From: Colwellia sp.
GTDB taxonomy: Bacteria; Pseudomonadota; Gammaproteobacteria; Enterobacterales; Alteromonadaceae
Length of the DNA stretch: 64,000 nucleotides
Assembly (NCBI GenBank): GCA_020630795.1
Contig: JAHDIK010000002.1
Span: 17,872-81,871 of the forward strand
Direction of reading: 5' to 3'
Below are positions 9,816 to 19,236 of the stretch, piece by piece. Under the pieces are notes generated by a model. That model worked only from the letters and a program-made list of their open reading frames with translations, did no database searches and was not told the origin of the DNA. The position numbers and the translations under genes were made by a program. Within the stretch, counting starts at the first letter, position 1. The number at the start of each line of letters is the position of its first letter.

Positions 9816-10383
9816 AGTACTACCTCTACAGTTGTTCACTAAAACCAATGGCTTGGGTGAACACTATACATATTAAATACAGAAATAATAGAGAACACTC
9901 GCTATTAATAGAACTATTTTCGTATAAAAACAAAAAAGCCGAATATTAATAGTAATTAATGGTTTTGAGGTGATAAAAGCACAACGTTCACATGTTGAGA
10001 TGATTATTTGAGATGAAATTACTAAAGTTGTGATTAAAACTTTACTACAGCGGTGAATGAGTGCTCATAAATGATGTGGATCCAATTGATTAATACACAG
10101 CTATATAAAGACTAACGAACTAAAATGACAAAAGGTTGCAGTTAATTTTAACTATATCACTCTTTTTTTATTTATATAAAAATTGGTAACAATAAAAGCA
10201 CCAACAAATATGAACTATATTGAAGAGTGGTGCGTATACGTTTGATTGTGTGTTCAGTGTCAAGTTGGTAATACATTCAAACAATAAAAATAACTTAACA
10301 TAAACTTTACTAAACTATCTTTTTTATGACATATTATGTCTTGATTTCTATTGCATTAATTTACACTATTTTTTAAGGACGTT
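9816..10383. promoter_or_regulatory. Long AT-rich divergent intergenic region before nhaA
   Basis: About 570 bp without a convincing gene. The only clear structure is a 13-nt palindrome GACATATTATGTC at 10328-10340, 44 bp before the nhaA start, which could be an operator. AAGGA precedes the nhaA ATG. No riboswitch or tRNA recognised. Confidence 0.4.
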
Positions 10384-11553
10384 ATGCCAGTAACTACTAT
10401 TCAAAGTTTTTTAAAACAAGAGGCCGCAAGCGGAATAATATTAATGTTTGCTGCTGTGTTTGCCATGATCTTAGCTAACTCTCCGTGGGCGAGTTGGTAC
10501 GATTTATTACTTGAAGTACCTGTTGTCGTTGCCGTGGGGAGCTTTGAAATTGCAAAGCCGCTATTACTTTGGATTAACGATGGCTTAATGGCGTTGTTTT
10601 TCTTCCTTGTTGGCTTAGAGCTTAAACGAGAGTTTTTAGAAGGCGATTTATCTAAACCTGGGCAAATTACATTACCAGCTATTGGGGCACTTGGTGGCAT
10701 GGTTGTTCCTGCGCTTATTTATGTTGCGTTTAACATGGACAACCCAGCAGCAGCTAACGGTTGGGCAATTCCTACCGCTACAGATATTGCTTTTGCTTTA
10801 GGTATATTGGCCATTATTGGCAGCAAAGTGCCATTACAACTTAAAGTGTTTTTAACATCTCTCGCTATATTTGACGATTTGGGCGCCATTATTATTATTG
10901 CGCTATTTTATACCGAGCAGTTGTCTGTTACTTCTTTAGTCGTGTCAGCCATTATTTTAACCGTGCTATTTGGCTTAAACAGAAAAGGCGTAAAAAGCAC
11001 CTCACCTTATATTTTCTTAGGTGTTGTGTTGTGGGTTGCGGTACTAAAATCTGGTGTACATGCTACCTTAGCTGGCGTTATATTAGCTTTCTTCATTCCA
11101 ATGGAAGGAGAAAAGGGCGAACCTTCGCCTCTTAAATCGCTAGAGCACAACTTACACTCTGCAGTTGCCTTTATTGTGTTACCTATATTTGCTTTTGCCA
11201 ATGCTGGTATAAACTTTTCAGGCGTAGGGCTCGATCAAATTTTATCACCAGTGCCTTTAGGTATTGTATTAGGGCTCTTTGTTGGTAAACAAATTGGTGT
11301 ATTTGGTTTTTGTTTTGTCGCGATAAAGCTCGGGTTGGCTAAGTTACCTACTAACGTTAACTGGCAACTAATGTACGGTGTAGCATTACTATGTGGTGTT
11401 GGTTTTACCATGAGTTTATTTATCGGCTCGTTAGCGTTTGAACAGTCGTCTGACTCACCATTATTTCAAGACCGTTTAGGTATTGTAATAGGCTCATTAA
11501 TTTCAGGATTACTTGGCTACTTTGTGATTAAAAATGCAGTAAAAAAGATGTAA
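10384..11553 (+). CDS. nhaA: Na+/H+ antiporter NhaA
   Basis: Inner-membrane sodium/proton antiporter for sodium and pH homeostasis, expected in a marine bacterium. The 389-residue protein has about 12 hydrophobic helices and family signatures: FFFLVGLELKRE, AIPTATDIAFALG, and the ion-binding Asp pair in LAIFDDLGAI. Length and start are typical. It stands alone, with a terminator downstream. Confidence 0.97.
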   Translation: MPVTTIQSFLKQEAASGIILMFAAVFAMILANSPWASWYDLLLEVPVVVAVGSFEIAKPLLLWINDGLMALFFFLVGLELKREFLEGDLSKPGQITLPAIGALGGMVVPALIYVAFNMDNPAAANGWAIPTATDIAFALGILAIIGSKVPLQLKVFLTSLAIFDDLGAIIIIALFYTEQLSVTSLVVSAIILTVLFGLNRKGVKSTSPYIFLGVVLWVAVLKSGVHATLAGVILAFFIPMEGEKGEPSPLKSLEHNLHSAVAFIVLPIFAFANAGINFSGVGLDQILSPVPLGIVLGLFVGKQIGVFGFCFVAIKLGLAKLPTNVNWQLMYGVALLCGVGFTMSLFIGSLAFEQSSDSPLFQDRLGIVIGSLISGLLGYFVIKNAVKKM

Positions 11554-11605
11554 CCTAGTTTTATCTGTAGTTAACGATTCACAGTTTTAGTTAAAGTCTT
11601 TAATA

Positions 11606-11634
11606 ATCGGCGATGCATCAATCGCCGATTTTTG
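11606..11634 (+). terminator. Terminator after nhaA
   Basis: AATCGGCGAT pairs with ATCGCCGATT around a 6-nt loop, followed by a T-run. Confidence 0.88.
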
Positions 11635-11695
11635 TTAGAGTGGCGCAAAAATTTTAGTGTAAAAATTAACGCCAACACCATTAAAGTCACAATCA

Positions 11696-12241
11696 ATGCA
11701 ACTTGCTACACAAGAACTATCACATCATTATATCGATTTAATCGAGCTGTTTAGCGATACTTTTTATCGAGATTACAACACGCGCTTAGTTAAAGGTGAT
11801 GACGAACCTATTTATCTTCCTGCATCTGATACCTGTGAATATCATCAAATTGTTTTTGCTCACGGTTTTTATTCAAGCGCGTTACATGAAATTGCTCACT
11901 GGTGTGTAGCAGGTAAAGAACGTAGATTACTTGAAGATTTCGGCTACTGGTATGTGCCTGATGGGCGGAACGAAGAACAGCAAAAAACATTTGAATCAGT
12001 AGAAATAAAACCACAAGCAATTGAGTGGGCGTTTTGCGTAGCGGCTCAAAAAAAGTTTCGTGTGTCGGCAGACAACCTTAATGGTGCAGAGGCAGATACT
12101 GAATCGTTTACCGCTGCAGTACTTGAACAAGTTAAACATTATTTAGCGCATGGTTTTCCAACGCGCGCTCAACAGTTTATAAACGCCATTGCTGCTTTTT
12201 ATAAAACCCCCGTGCCATTAACACTCAGTCAATTTGAATAA
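11696..12241 (+). CDS. epmC: Elongation factor P hydroxylase EpmC
   Basis: Hydroxylates the beta-lysyl modification on elongation factor P, the last step of the EpmA/EpmB/EpmC pathway that helps translate polyproline stretches. The 181-residue protein carries the metal-binding HEIAHW motif (residues 64-69) and the typical LEDFGYWYVPDGR region. It is followed closely by the ATP-NAD kinase-like gene and yfcL; the epmC (yfcM)-yfcL association also occurs in E. coli. Confidence 0.9.
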   Translation: MQLATQELSHHYIDLIELFSDTFYRDYNTRLVKGDDEPIYLPASDTCEYHQIVFAHGFYSSALHEIAHWCVAGKERRLLEDFGYWYVPDGRNEEQQKTFESVEIKPQAIEWAFCVAAQKKFRVSADNLNGAEADTESFTAAVLEQVKHYLAHGFPTRAQQFINAIAAFYKTPVPLTLSQFE

Positions 12242-12258
12242 CGAATAAGGTAAGTATT

Positions 12259-13470
12259 GTGAACACATTTAAACTCGGTTTCGTTATAAACCCTATTGCT
12301 GGCGTGGGTGGAAGTGTTGCTTTAAAAGGAAGTGACGGAAATAACACCGCTCAAAAAGCTGTTGCGCTTGGCGCAGAATTTAAAGCTAATCAACGTGCAA
12401 AAACTGCGCTTGAGGTACTGCTGCCATACAAAGATAAAATTACCATTTACACCGCAAGTGGTTTAATGGGCGAGCAATGCGCAACAGACCTCGGTTTTAA
12501 CGTTAAGGTTATTTATCAGCTTGATAGAGCAGATATTGATGGAGCAGATATTGGCGGCGCAAGTATTGAAAGAACGGGTTCGGATGAAACAGCTATAGCG
12601 CAATCCAGTCCTACCGACACCATTAATTTTGTTGAGCGACTTAACACAGAGCAGGTAGATTTACTCTTGTTTGCTGGCGGCGATGGCACTGCACGCGATA
12701 TATGCTCAACAGCGTTAGAGTCGTTTCCCGTGTTAGGTATTCCAGCAGGTTGTAAAATTCATTCAGGTGTTTATGCCGTAACGCCAAAAGCGGCAGGGCG
12801 TGTAGTTGAAATGCTAGTTACTAATCAACTCGTCACATTAACCGATGCTGACGTAATGGACATTGACGAAAGCCTTTTTCGTGAAGGTGTAGTAAAAGCC
12901 AAACGATACGGTGAAATGCAAATTCCTTGTGAACTTCGTTATGTTCAAGCGGTTAAGTCAGGCGGTAAAGAAACCGATGAACTCGTATTACAAGATATAG
13001 CGGCAGACATTATAGAAAACATGGAAGACGAGCTATACGTAATGGGCTCAGGCTCAACTACAGCTTTTATTATGGACGAACTAGGTGAAACCAATACGCT
13101 ACTTGGAGTAGATGTGCTGCACGAACAAGCGGTTGTAGCTAACGATGTTACAGAACCACAACTGTGGCAAATGATCCAACAAGCTAAAGCTGAGTCTGAC
13201 GACGCACCTAAACTTGTTATCACGTTAATTGGTGGGCAAGGGCATATATTCGGCCGTGGAAATCAGCAACTTAGCCCTCGAATCATCAAAGCGATTGGCA
13301 AAGAAAACATCATTATTGTTGCAACAAAAACTAAACTTGCTGGGCTAAATAATCGACCGCTAATTATCGATACGGGCGATACCGAGCTTGATCAAGCCTT
13401 GTCAGGATATTTTCCTGTTACTACAGGTTATAAAGATCAAGTGTTGTACCCCGCTAGCAGCCCATTATAA
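12259..13470 (+). CDS. ATP-NAD kinase family protein
   Basis: A 403-residue cytoplasmic protein of the ATP-NAD/AcoX kinase family, distinct from the housekeeping NadK. Key motifs are NPIAGVGG near the N-terminus, FAGGDGTARDI (about residue 137) as the NAD-kinase GGDGT signature, and IGGQGHIFGRGNQQ in the C-terminal half. It probably phosphorylates NAD or a related nucleotide. GTG start, with AAGG upstream. It contains a lineage-specific insert of about 35 residues near position 95. It belongs to the epmC cluster. Confidence 0.85.
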   Translation: MNTFKLGFVINPIAGVGGSVALKGSDGNNTAQKAVALGAEFKANQRAKTALEVLLPYKDKITIYTASGLMGEQCATDLGFNVKVIYQLDRADIDGADIGGASIERTGSDETAIAQSSPTDTINFVERLNTEQVDLLLFAGGDGTARDICSTALESFPVLGIPAGCKIHSGVYAVTPKAAGRVVEMLVTNQLVTLTDADVMDIDESLFREGVVKAKRYGEMQIPCELRYVQAVKSGGKETDELVLQDIAADIIENMEDELYVMGSGSTTAFIMDELGETNTLLGVDVLHEQAVVANDVTEPQLWQMIQQAKAESDDAPKLVITLIGGQGHIFGRGNQQLSPRIIKAIGKENIIIVATKTKLAGLNNRPLIIDTGDTELDQALSGYFPVTTGYKDQVLYPASSPL

Positions 13471-13517
13471 TAAGCGCTAAGCAGCGTAAACTTACATTCA
13501 GTATTACAGGAAACCTC

Positions 13518-13790
13518 ATGTCTATCCAAAACCTAAATGCGCTTTATCAGTATCTTGACGACTTATGTTTAAAAGAAGATAACGACGATGAACTATTTGC
13601 CAGTAGCTATATTCGAGGCTTTATCGCATTGTCAGCCAGTGAATTTGGTGATGAAACTCAAGCTTTATCAGTTGATTTAGCGAATAGCGTGTCTGAAAAA
13701 ATGACAGCGTCTCGCTCAGAACTAACGCCGCAAGACCAACAAATAATCTCAAATTACTGGGCAGAGCTAAAGGCACATTTCACCCACTAG
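13518..13790 (+). CDS. yfcL: YfcL family protein
   Basis: A 90-residue acidic helical protein resembling YfcL, which is encoded next to epmC in enterobacteria. No catalytic motif is visible and its function is not known. AGGAAA lies 7 nt before the ATG. Last gene of the epmC cluster. Confidence 0.8.
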   Translation: MSIQNLNALYQYLDDLCLKEDNDDELFASSYIRGFIALSASEFGDETQALSVDLANSVSEKMTASRSELTPQDQQIISNYWAELKAHFTH

Positions 13791-13855
13791 TTACTCAATA
13801 ACGCTTCCCTTATTTCCTATTAAAAACGTCTATAATCAACATTCATTAAATACTT

Positions 13856-13895
13856 AAATTGTGAATAATTTAATAACAAGAATTATTCACAATTT
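13856..13895. other. Perfect 15-bp inverted repeat between yfcL and gcvT
   Basis: AAATTGTGAATAATT and AATTATTCACAATTT are exact inverted repeats with a 10-nt spacer. It may terminate the epmC cluster or bind a regulator of gcvTHP. The rest of 13791-14140 is AT-rich leader; I see no glycine riboswitch. Confidence 0.55.
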
Positions 13896-14140
13896 CATCT
13901 ACCTGTACCCGTAAATTTCTGATAATAATTTTTTAAAACGCATCTATTAAAAATTTAATTTTGTATATGTTGTTTTTATGGTTTTATATTTTTATTTGTA
14001 ATGTTTTATCTGTTGAATCAACGGTATTTGGTCGATATAATCAGCGCACTTTTTGTAAATCAATTTTTAGATTGTGTAGCTAACTGTTTATAACTATTAC
14101 GTTTACACGCTAAAAATCGCTAACTTGGGGCAAAAGTCTT

Positions 14141-15229
14141 ATGAGCAACAAAACTATTTTACATGCAAAACATATTGAAGCTGGCGCTAAAATGGTCGAC
14201 TTCCACGGTTGGGAAATGCCAATAAACTACGGCTCTCAAATTGAAGAACATCATGCCGTACGTCAAAACGCGGGTATGTTTGATGTTTCTCACATGACCA
14301 TTGTTGATGTAGAAGGCCCACAAGCTCAAGCGTATTTACGTAAATTAGTGATTAACGATGTAGCAAAACTTACTGTTGCAGGTAAAGCGTTATACACCGG
14401 CATGCTAAATGAAGAAGGCGGCGTAATTGACGACCTGATTATTTATCACTTTAGCGAAACTAGCTACAAACTTGTTGTTAACTCAGCAACGCGTGAAAAA
14501 GACCTAGCGTGGATGAACAAACAAGCAGAAAGCTTTGACGTAACTATTACAGAGCGTCCTGAATTTGGCATGATCGCTGTTCAAGGCCCTCAAGCTAAAG
14601 CAAAAGTAGCTACATTATTAAGTGCAGAGCAAACAGAAGCTGTAGACGGTATGAAGCCATTTTTTGGTGTTCAAACGGGCGGCTTGTTTATCGCAACTAC
14701 AGGTTACACAGGTGAAAACGGTTACGAAATTGTTGTAGCTGAAGACCAAGCAGAAAACTTATGGCAGCAGCTATTAGATGCAGGTGTTACGCCATGTGGT
14801 TTAGGTGCTCGCGACACATTACGCCTTGAAGCAGGTATGAACCTATACGGTTTAGACATGGACGAAAGCGTATCTCCATTAGCAGCAAACATGGCTTGGA
14901 CAATTAGCTGGGAACCTACCGACCGTGACTTTATTGGCCGTTCAGTGCTTGAAGCACAAAAAGAAGCTGGCGACCAACCTAAATTAGTTGGCTTAGTGTT
15001 TGAAGAAAAAGGCGTATTACGTACAGGCTTAAAAGTAATAACACCAGCAGGTGAAGGCGTAATTACATCAGGCACTTTCTCTCCAACACTAGGGCACAGT
15101 ATCGCAATGGCGCGCGTACCCCGTTCAGTAAAATTTGGCGACACTATTCAAGTAGAAATGCGCAAAAAGCTAGTTGATGTAGCGGTAATTAAGCCAAGCT
15201 TTGTTCGTAACGGTAAAAAAGTTTTTTAA
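14141..15229 (+). CDS. gcvT: Aminomethyltransferase, glycine cleavage T protein
   Basis: T protein of the glycine cleavage system: releases ammonia from the aminomethyl-lipoyl arm of GcvH and passes the one-carbon unit to tetrahydrofolate. The 362 residues show the family start ([20 protein letters not shown]), [17 protein letters not shown] and [14 protein letters not shown]. First gene of gcvT-gcvH-gcvP. Confidence 0.97.
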   Translation: MSNKTILHAKHIEAGAKMVDFHGWEMPINYGSQIEEHHAVRQNAGMFDVSHMTIVDVEGPQAQAYLRKLVINDVAKLTVAGKALYTGMLNEEGGVIDDLIIYHFSETSYKLVVNSATREKDLAWMNKQAESFDVTITERPEFGMIAVQGPQAKAKVATLLSAEQTEAVDGMKPFFGVQTGGLFIATTGYTGENGYEIVVAEDQAENLWQQLLDAGVTPCGLGARDTLRLEAGMNLYGLDMDESVSPLAANMAWTISWEPTDRDFIGRSVLEAQKEAGDQPKLVGLVFEEKGVLRTGLKVITPAGEGVITSGTFSPTLGHSIAMARVPRSVKFGDTIQVEMRKKLVDVAVIKPSFVRNGKKVF

Positions 15230-15345
15230 CAAACAAAACGATAAATAATTAAACATTTTGTTAATGAATATCGACTGAATTTTAGGCTATAGTATTTAAT
15301 CTGTAGTCATAACAATTTTAAAAATTTACACATAAGGTTATAAAA

Positions 15346-15735
15346 ATGAGCAACATTCCTTCTGAATTAAGATATGCAACTTCTCACGAGTGGGTTCGTA
15401 ACGACGGCGACGGTATTGTAACTGTTGGTATTACAGAGCACGCACAAGAGCTACTTGGCGATATGGTATTTGTTGAATTACCAGATGTTGATGACGAAAT
15501 TAGCACAGGTGACGACGTTGCTGTAGCAGAGTCTGTTAAAGCTGCTTCAGACATTTACGCGCCAATTTCAGGTACTGTTGTAGAAGTAAATGAAGACCTA
15601 GAAGATTCACCAGAGCTAGTTAACTCTGATGCGTACGGCGACGGTTGGTTGTTTAAAGTTAAAGTTGACGACATGGGTGAGTTAGAAAGCTTACTTGATG
15701 CTGAAGGTTACGAAGGCTCTATCGACGAAGACTAA
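15346..15735 (+). CDS. gcvH: Glycine cleavage H protein
   Basis: Lipoyl carrier of the glycine cleavage system. The 129-residue acidic protein has the lipoylation site Lys65 in ESVKAASD and the C-terminal GDGWLFKVK motif. AAGG lies upstream of the ATG. It shuttles the aminomethyl group between GcvP, GcvT and Lpd. Confidence 0.98.
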   Translation: MSNIPSELRYATSHEWVRNDGDGIVTVGITEHAQELLGDMVFVELPDVDDEISTGDDVAVAESVKAASDIYAPISGTVVEVNEDLEDSPELVNSDAYGDGWLFKVKVDDMGELESLLDAEGYEGSIDED

Positions 15736-15952
15736 TTTTTTTGCTCCGCTAATTAAGTTTACGTGGCATTGCCTACACCTTAATTATCTTGGCAAAGTCT
15801 TAAACACTTTACGTAACACTACGCTGTTTTATCTACACGTTAGCGTATTGAAAAGTAAATTGTTTACGAAGCCCAATATTTTAAGCCTCTAACTACATTC
15901 AAGTTTGGGGCTTTCTTTTATATTACGTTTAAATATTAAGTGAAACTGTTTT
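15736..15952 (+). promoter_or_regulatory. Structured gcvH-gcvP intergenic region
   Basis: About 215 bp without a gene. An 8-bp stem (TAATTAAG at 15750-15757 with CTTAATTA at 15779-15786) encloses a smaller GTGGC/GCC hairpin. A second GC-containing stem ends in GGGGCTTTCTTTT at 15907-15919 and looks like a weak terminator or attenuator. Either could set gcvP expression relative to gcvTH. Confidence 0.4.
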
Positions 15953-18853
15953 ATGACTACTCAATCTTTATCTCAATCTACATTAAACGAATTAGAACAA
16001 AATCAAGACTTTATTCGTCGCCATATCGGTCCTGACGAAGCGCAAACTCAAGCAATGTTAAACGACATAAATGCCGAATCTGTAGATGCGCTTATTGATG
16101 AAATTGTTCCAAAAAACATTCGTTTGGCTGATTTACCTAACATTGAAGAAAGTAAAACAGAAGTAAAAGCACTTGCCGACTTAAAAGCCGTTGCAAGCTT
16201 AAATAAAGTAAACGACAGCTACATTGGTTTAGGTTATTACGGCACATTAACGCCAAACGTAATTTTACGTAACGTATTAGAAAACCCAGGTTGGTACACA
16301 GCATATACGCCTTACCAACCTGAAATCGCACAAGGTCGTTTAGAGTCATTATTAAACTACCAACAAATGTGTTTAGACCTAACAGGATTAGACCTAGCGT
16401 CAGCATCATTGCTTGACGAAGGCACAGCAGCCGCTGAAGCCATGGCATTAGCTAAACGTGTTTCTAAAAACAAAAAATCGAACACTTTCTTTATTTCAAG
16501 CGATGTTTACCCACAAACTATCGACGTTGTTAAACAGCGTGCTGAAATGTTTGGGTTTGACGTAGTGATAGAAGCGGCAGACGAAGTTGTAAATCACGAC
16601 GTATTTGGTGCCTTGTTACAATACCCAAGTGCAACAGGTGAAGTTCGCGACATCAGCGACCTTATTGCACAAGTTCACGCTAAAAAAGGGATTGTAGCTG
16701 TAGCTGCCGACATTATGAGCTTAGTGATGTTGAAAGCGCCGGGTGAATTAGGTGCAGACGCAGTAATTGGTTCAAGCCAACGTTTTGGTGTACCAATGGG
16801 ATACGGCGGACCACACGCTGCGTTCTTTACAACGTCAGACAAATACAAACGTTCGTTACCGGGTCGTATTATTGGTGTGTCTAAAGACACGCGCGGTAAC
16901 AATGCATTGCGTATGGCTATGCAAACGCGTGAACAACACATTCGTCGTGAAAAAGCCAACTCAAACATTTGTACAGCACAAGTATTGTTAGCAAACATGG
17001 CAGCGTTTTATGCGGTTTATCATGGTCCTCAAGGTTTAAAAACCATTGCTAACCGTATTCACCGTTTAACAGATATTTTATGTTTAGGTACTGCAACAAA
17101 AGGCTTAACAGCAATTCATGCTAACTACTTTGACACACTAACGTTTAACACAAACGACAAAGACGCAATTGTAGCGCGTGCACTTGCCGCTAACTTAAAT
17201 TTACGTACAGATGTTGACGGTCAAATCAGCGTTTCATTAGACGAAACAACCACAAGCGAAAACGTAGCAACATTATTTAACGTATTGCTTGGCGAAGGTC
17301 ATGGATTAGACGTAGCTGAGTTAGACGCTCAAGTTATCGCGTCGGGTTATTCATCATTTCCTGCTGAACTTGTTCGTGAATCAGAGTTTTTAACGCACCC
17401 AGTGTTTAACTCACACCACAGCGAAACAGAAATGCTTCGCTACATCAAAAAATTAGAAAACAAAGATTTAGCATTGAACCACTCAATGATCTCTTTGGGT
17501 TCTTGTACCATGAAGTTAAACGCAACCGCTCAAATGATCCCAGTATCATGGCCTGAGTTTGCCAACATGCATCCATTTGCTCCTATTGACCAAGCACAAG
17601 GTTACAAGCAAATGATTGACGAGTTAGGCGATTGGTTAGTAGAGCTAACAGGTTACGACAACATTTCAATGCAACCAAACTCTGGTGCACAAGGTGAATA
17701 CGCAGGCTTAATTGCTATTCATAAATACCATGAAAGCCGTGGCGATGCGCACCGTAACATTTGTTTAATTCCATCTTCTGCACATGGTACCAACCCCGCG
17801 TCAGCACAAATGGTGGGTATGAAAGTTGTTGTTGTAGACTGTGATAAAAGCGGTAACGTAGACATGGCTGACTTAAAAGCGAAAGCTGAAGAGTTAGCCG
17901 ACAACTTGTCGTGTATCATGATCACATACCCGTCTACTCACGGTGTATATGAAGAAACAATTAAAGACATATGCGATATTGTTCATGCTAACGGCGGCCA
18001 AGTTTACCTAGATGGCGCAAACATGAACGCACAGGTAGGTATTACATCTCCAGGTTTTATTGGTGCCGACGTATCACACTTAAATCTACACAAAACATTT
18101 GCTATTCCACACGGTGGCGGTGGCCCAGGTATGGGACCAATTGGTGTTAAATCTCACCTTGCACCGTTTTTACCTGATCACGCTCTAATTAACGTGGCAG
18201 AAAGCACACAAGGTAACGGCGCAGTATCAGCAGCACCATTTGGTAGCGCAGGTATTTTATGTATTTCTTACCTTTACATCGCAATGTTAGGTAAAAAGGG
18301 CGTAACCGATGCCACTAAATACGCAATTACTAACGCAAACTACCTAGCGCATAAACTTAGCCAACATTTCCCAATTTTATATACGGGTAACAATGGCCGT
18401 GTAGCGCATGAATGTATTGTAGATTTACGCCCACTTAAAGAAGCGTCAGGCATTACAGAAATGGACGTAGCTAAGCGATTAATGGATTACGGATTCCATG
18501 CACCTACCATGTCGTTCCCAGTAGCGGGCACGTTAATGATAGAACCAACAGAGTCAGAAGCTAAACCAGAGCTAGATCGCTTTATTGAAGCAATGACGTG
18601 TATTCGTGACGAAATTCGTAAAGTAGAGCAGGGCGAGTGGACAGTAGAAAACAACCCTCTTCACAACGCACCGCACACACTAGCCGACATTACAGGCGAG
18701 TGGGACAGAGGTTACACCATTGCTGAAGCAGTATTCCCAGTACCAGCAGCGGCCGCTAACAAATTCTGGCCGACAGTAAACCGTATTGATGATGTTTATG
18801 GGGATAGAAATTTAGTATGTAGCTGTCCTGCTACGGAAACGTATAAAGATTAA
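15953..18853 (+). CDS. gcvP: Glycine dehydrogenase (decarboxylating), P protein
   Basis: PLP-dependent P protein of the glycine cleavage system: decarboxylates glycine and loads the aminomethyl group on GcvH. The 966-residue homodimeric form is full length; the PLP lysine is about residue 714 in [18 protein letters not shown]. The conserved C-terminus ([19 protein letters not shown]) is intact. Its conserved 3' end probably serves as the recognition site for the Tn7-like element, which is inserted 12 bp after the stop codon. The insertion replaced its native terminator with one inside the element. Confidence 0.98.
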   Translation: MTTQSLSQSTLNELEQNQDFIRRHIGPDEAQTQAMLNDINAESVDALIDEIVPKNIRLADLPNIEESKTEVKALADLKAVASLNKVNDSYIGLGYYGTLTPNVILRNVLENPGWYTAYTPYQPEIAQGRLESLLNYQQMCLDLTGLDLASASLLDEGTAAAEAMALAKRVSKNKKSNTFFISSDVYPQTIDVVKQRAEMFGFDVVIEAADEVVNHDVFGALLQYPSATGEVRDISDLIAQVHAKKGIVAVAADIMSLVMLKAPGELGADAVIGSSQRFGVPMGYGGPHAAFFTTSDKYKRSLPGRIIGVSKDTRGNNALRMAMQTREQHIRREKANSNICTAQVLLANMAAFYAVYHGPQGLKTIANRIHRLTDILCLGTATKGLTAIHANYFDTLTFNTNDKDAIVARALAANLNLRTDVDGQISVSLDETTTSENVATLFNVLLGEGHGLDVAELDAQVIASGYSSFPAELVRESEFLTHPVFNSHHSETEMLRYIKKLENKDLALNHSMISLGSCTMKLNATAQMIPVSWPEFANMHPFAPIDQAQGYKQMIDELGDWLVELTGYDNISMQPNSGAQGEYAGLIAIHKYHESRGDAHRNICLIPSSAHGTNPASAQMVGMKVVVVDCDKSGNVDMADLKAKAEELADNLSCIMITYPSTHGVYEETIKDICDIVHANGGQVYLDGANMNAQVGITSPGFIGADVSHLNLHKTFAIPHGGGGPGMGPIGVKSHLAPFLPDHALINVAESTQGNGAVSAAPFGSAGILCISYLYIAMLGKKGVTDATKYAITNANYLAHKLSQHFPILYTGNNGRVAHECIVDLRPLKEASGITEMDVAKRLMDYGFHAPTMSFPVAGTLMIEPTESEAKPELDRFIEAMTCIRDEIRKVEQGEWTVENNPLHNAPHTLADITGEWDRGYTIAEAVFPVPAAAANKFWPTVNRIDDVYGDRNLVCSCPATETYKD

Positions 18854-18860
18854 TAACTAA

Positions 18861-18865
18861 TTGAT
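18861..18865. repeat. Target site duplication TTGAT, left copy
   Basis: TTGAT directly precedes the TGTCA end of the element and is repeated exactly after the right end at 48825-48829. Five bp is the size made by Tn7-family transposition. Confidence 0.93.
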
Positions 18866-18891
18866 TGTCACTTTCGAATTAAGTTTGAAAC
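18866..18891 (+). repeat. Left terminal inverted repeat
   Basis: Twenty-six bp beginning TGTCACTTTCGAATTAAG and ending TTTGAAAC, identical to the reverse complement of 48799-48824. The inner part (TTAAGTTTGAAAC) is the first TnsB-type binding site. Confidence 0.95.
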
Positions 18892-18898
18892 AATAGAA

Positions 18899-18929
18899 AC
18901 AAGTTTGAAACTTTAATAAAGTTTGAAAG
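18899..18929 (+). repeat. Left-end internal TnsB-type binding sites
   Basis: AAGTTTGAAAC at 18901-18911 and AAGTTTGAAAG at 18919-18929 repeat the core of the terminal repeat in the same orientation, giving three left-end sites with the terminal one. Multiple sites per end are characteristic of Tn7-family elements. Confidence 0.8.
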
Positions 18930-18940
18930 TAAAAATAGTG

Positions 18941-18968
18941 AAAGGCGAGCCAATAGGCTCGCCTTTTT
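18941..18968 (+). terminator. Transposon-borne terminator facing gcvP
   Basis: AAAGGCGAGCC pairs with GGCTCGCCTTT around AATA, followed by TTTTTG. It lies 75 bp inside the left end and would terminate gcvP transcription. Stem core and tail resemble the native gcvP terminator now found at 48839-48867. The remaining bases to 19236 hold no recognisable gene. Confidence 0.9.
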
Positions 18969-19236
18969 GTTATTAACTGCTTTTCCTTCAATTTAGCGTT
19001 CATTGGCATTAGATTGATTAACCTAGGGCAATACCTAATTAACTAGAACAATTCAAATTTTAAACAAATCCTTAAAAGTTTAACTTATTTAAGTAAGTTT
19101 AATTCAAACAATTAACCTGTTGAAAGTAATAGCTTTATGTTATTTTAAAATAAGTTGATTTACGTTTTCTCGCTAGGGCGAAATATATTATGCAGAAAAC
19201 CTAGTTCAAAAACTTCATATTGTTCAAGGAGGCAGA

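Noticed and set aside
13791..14140. Glycine riboswitch before gcvT
   Set aside because: The conserved purine-rich core and paired aptamer stems are not visible in this AT-rich leader.
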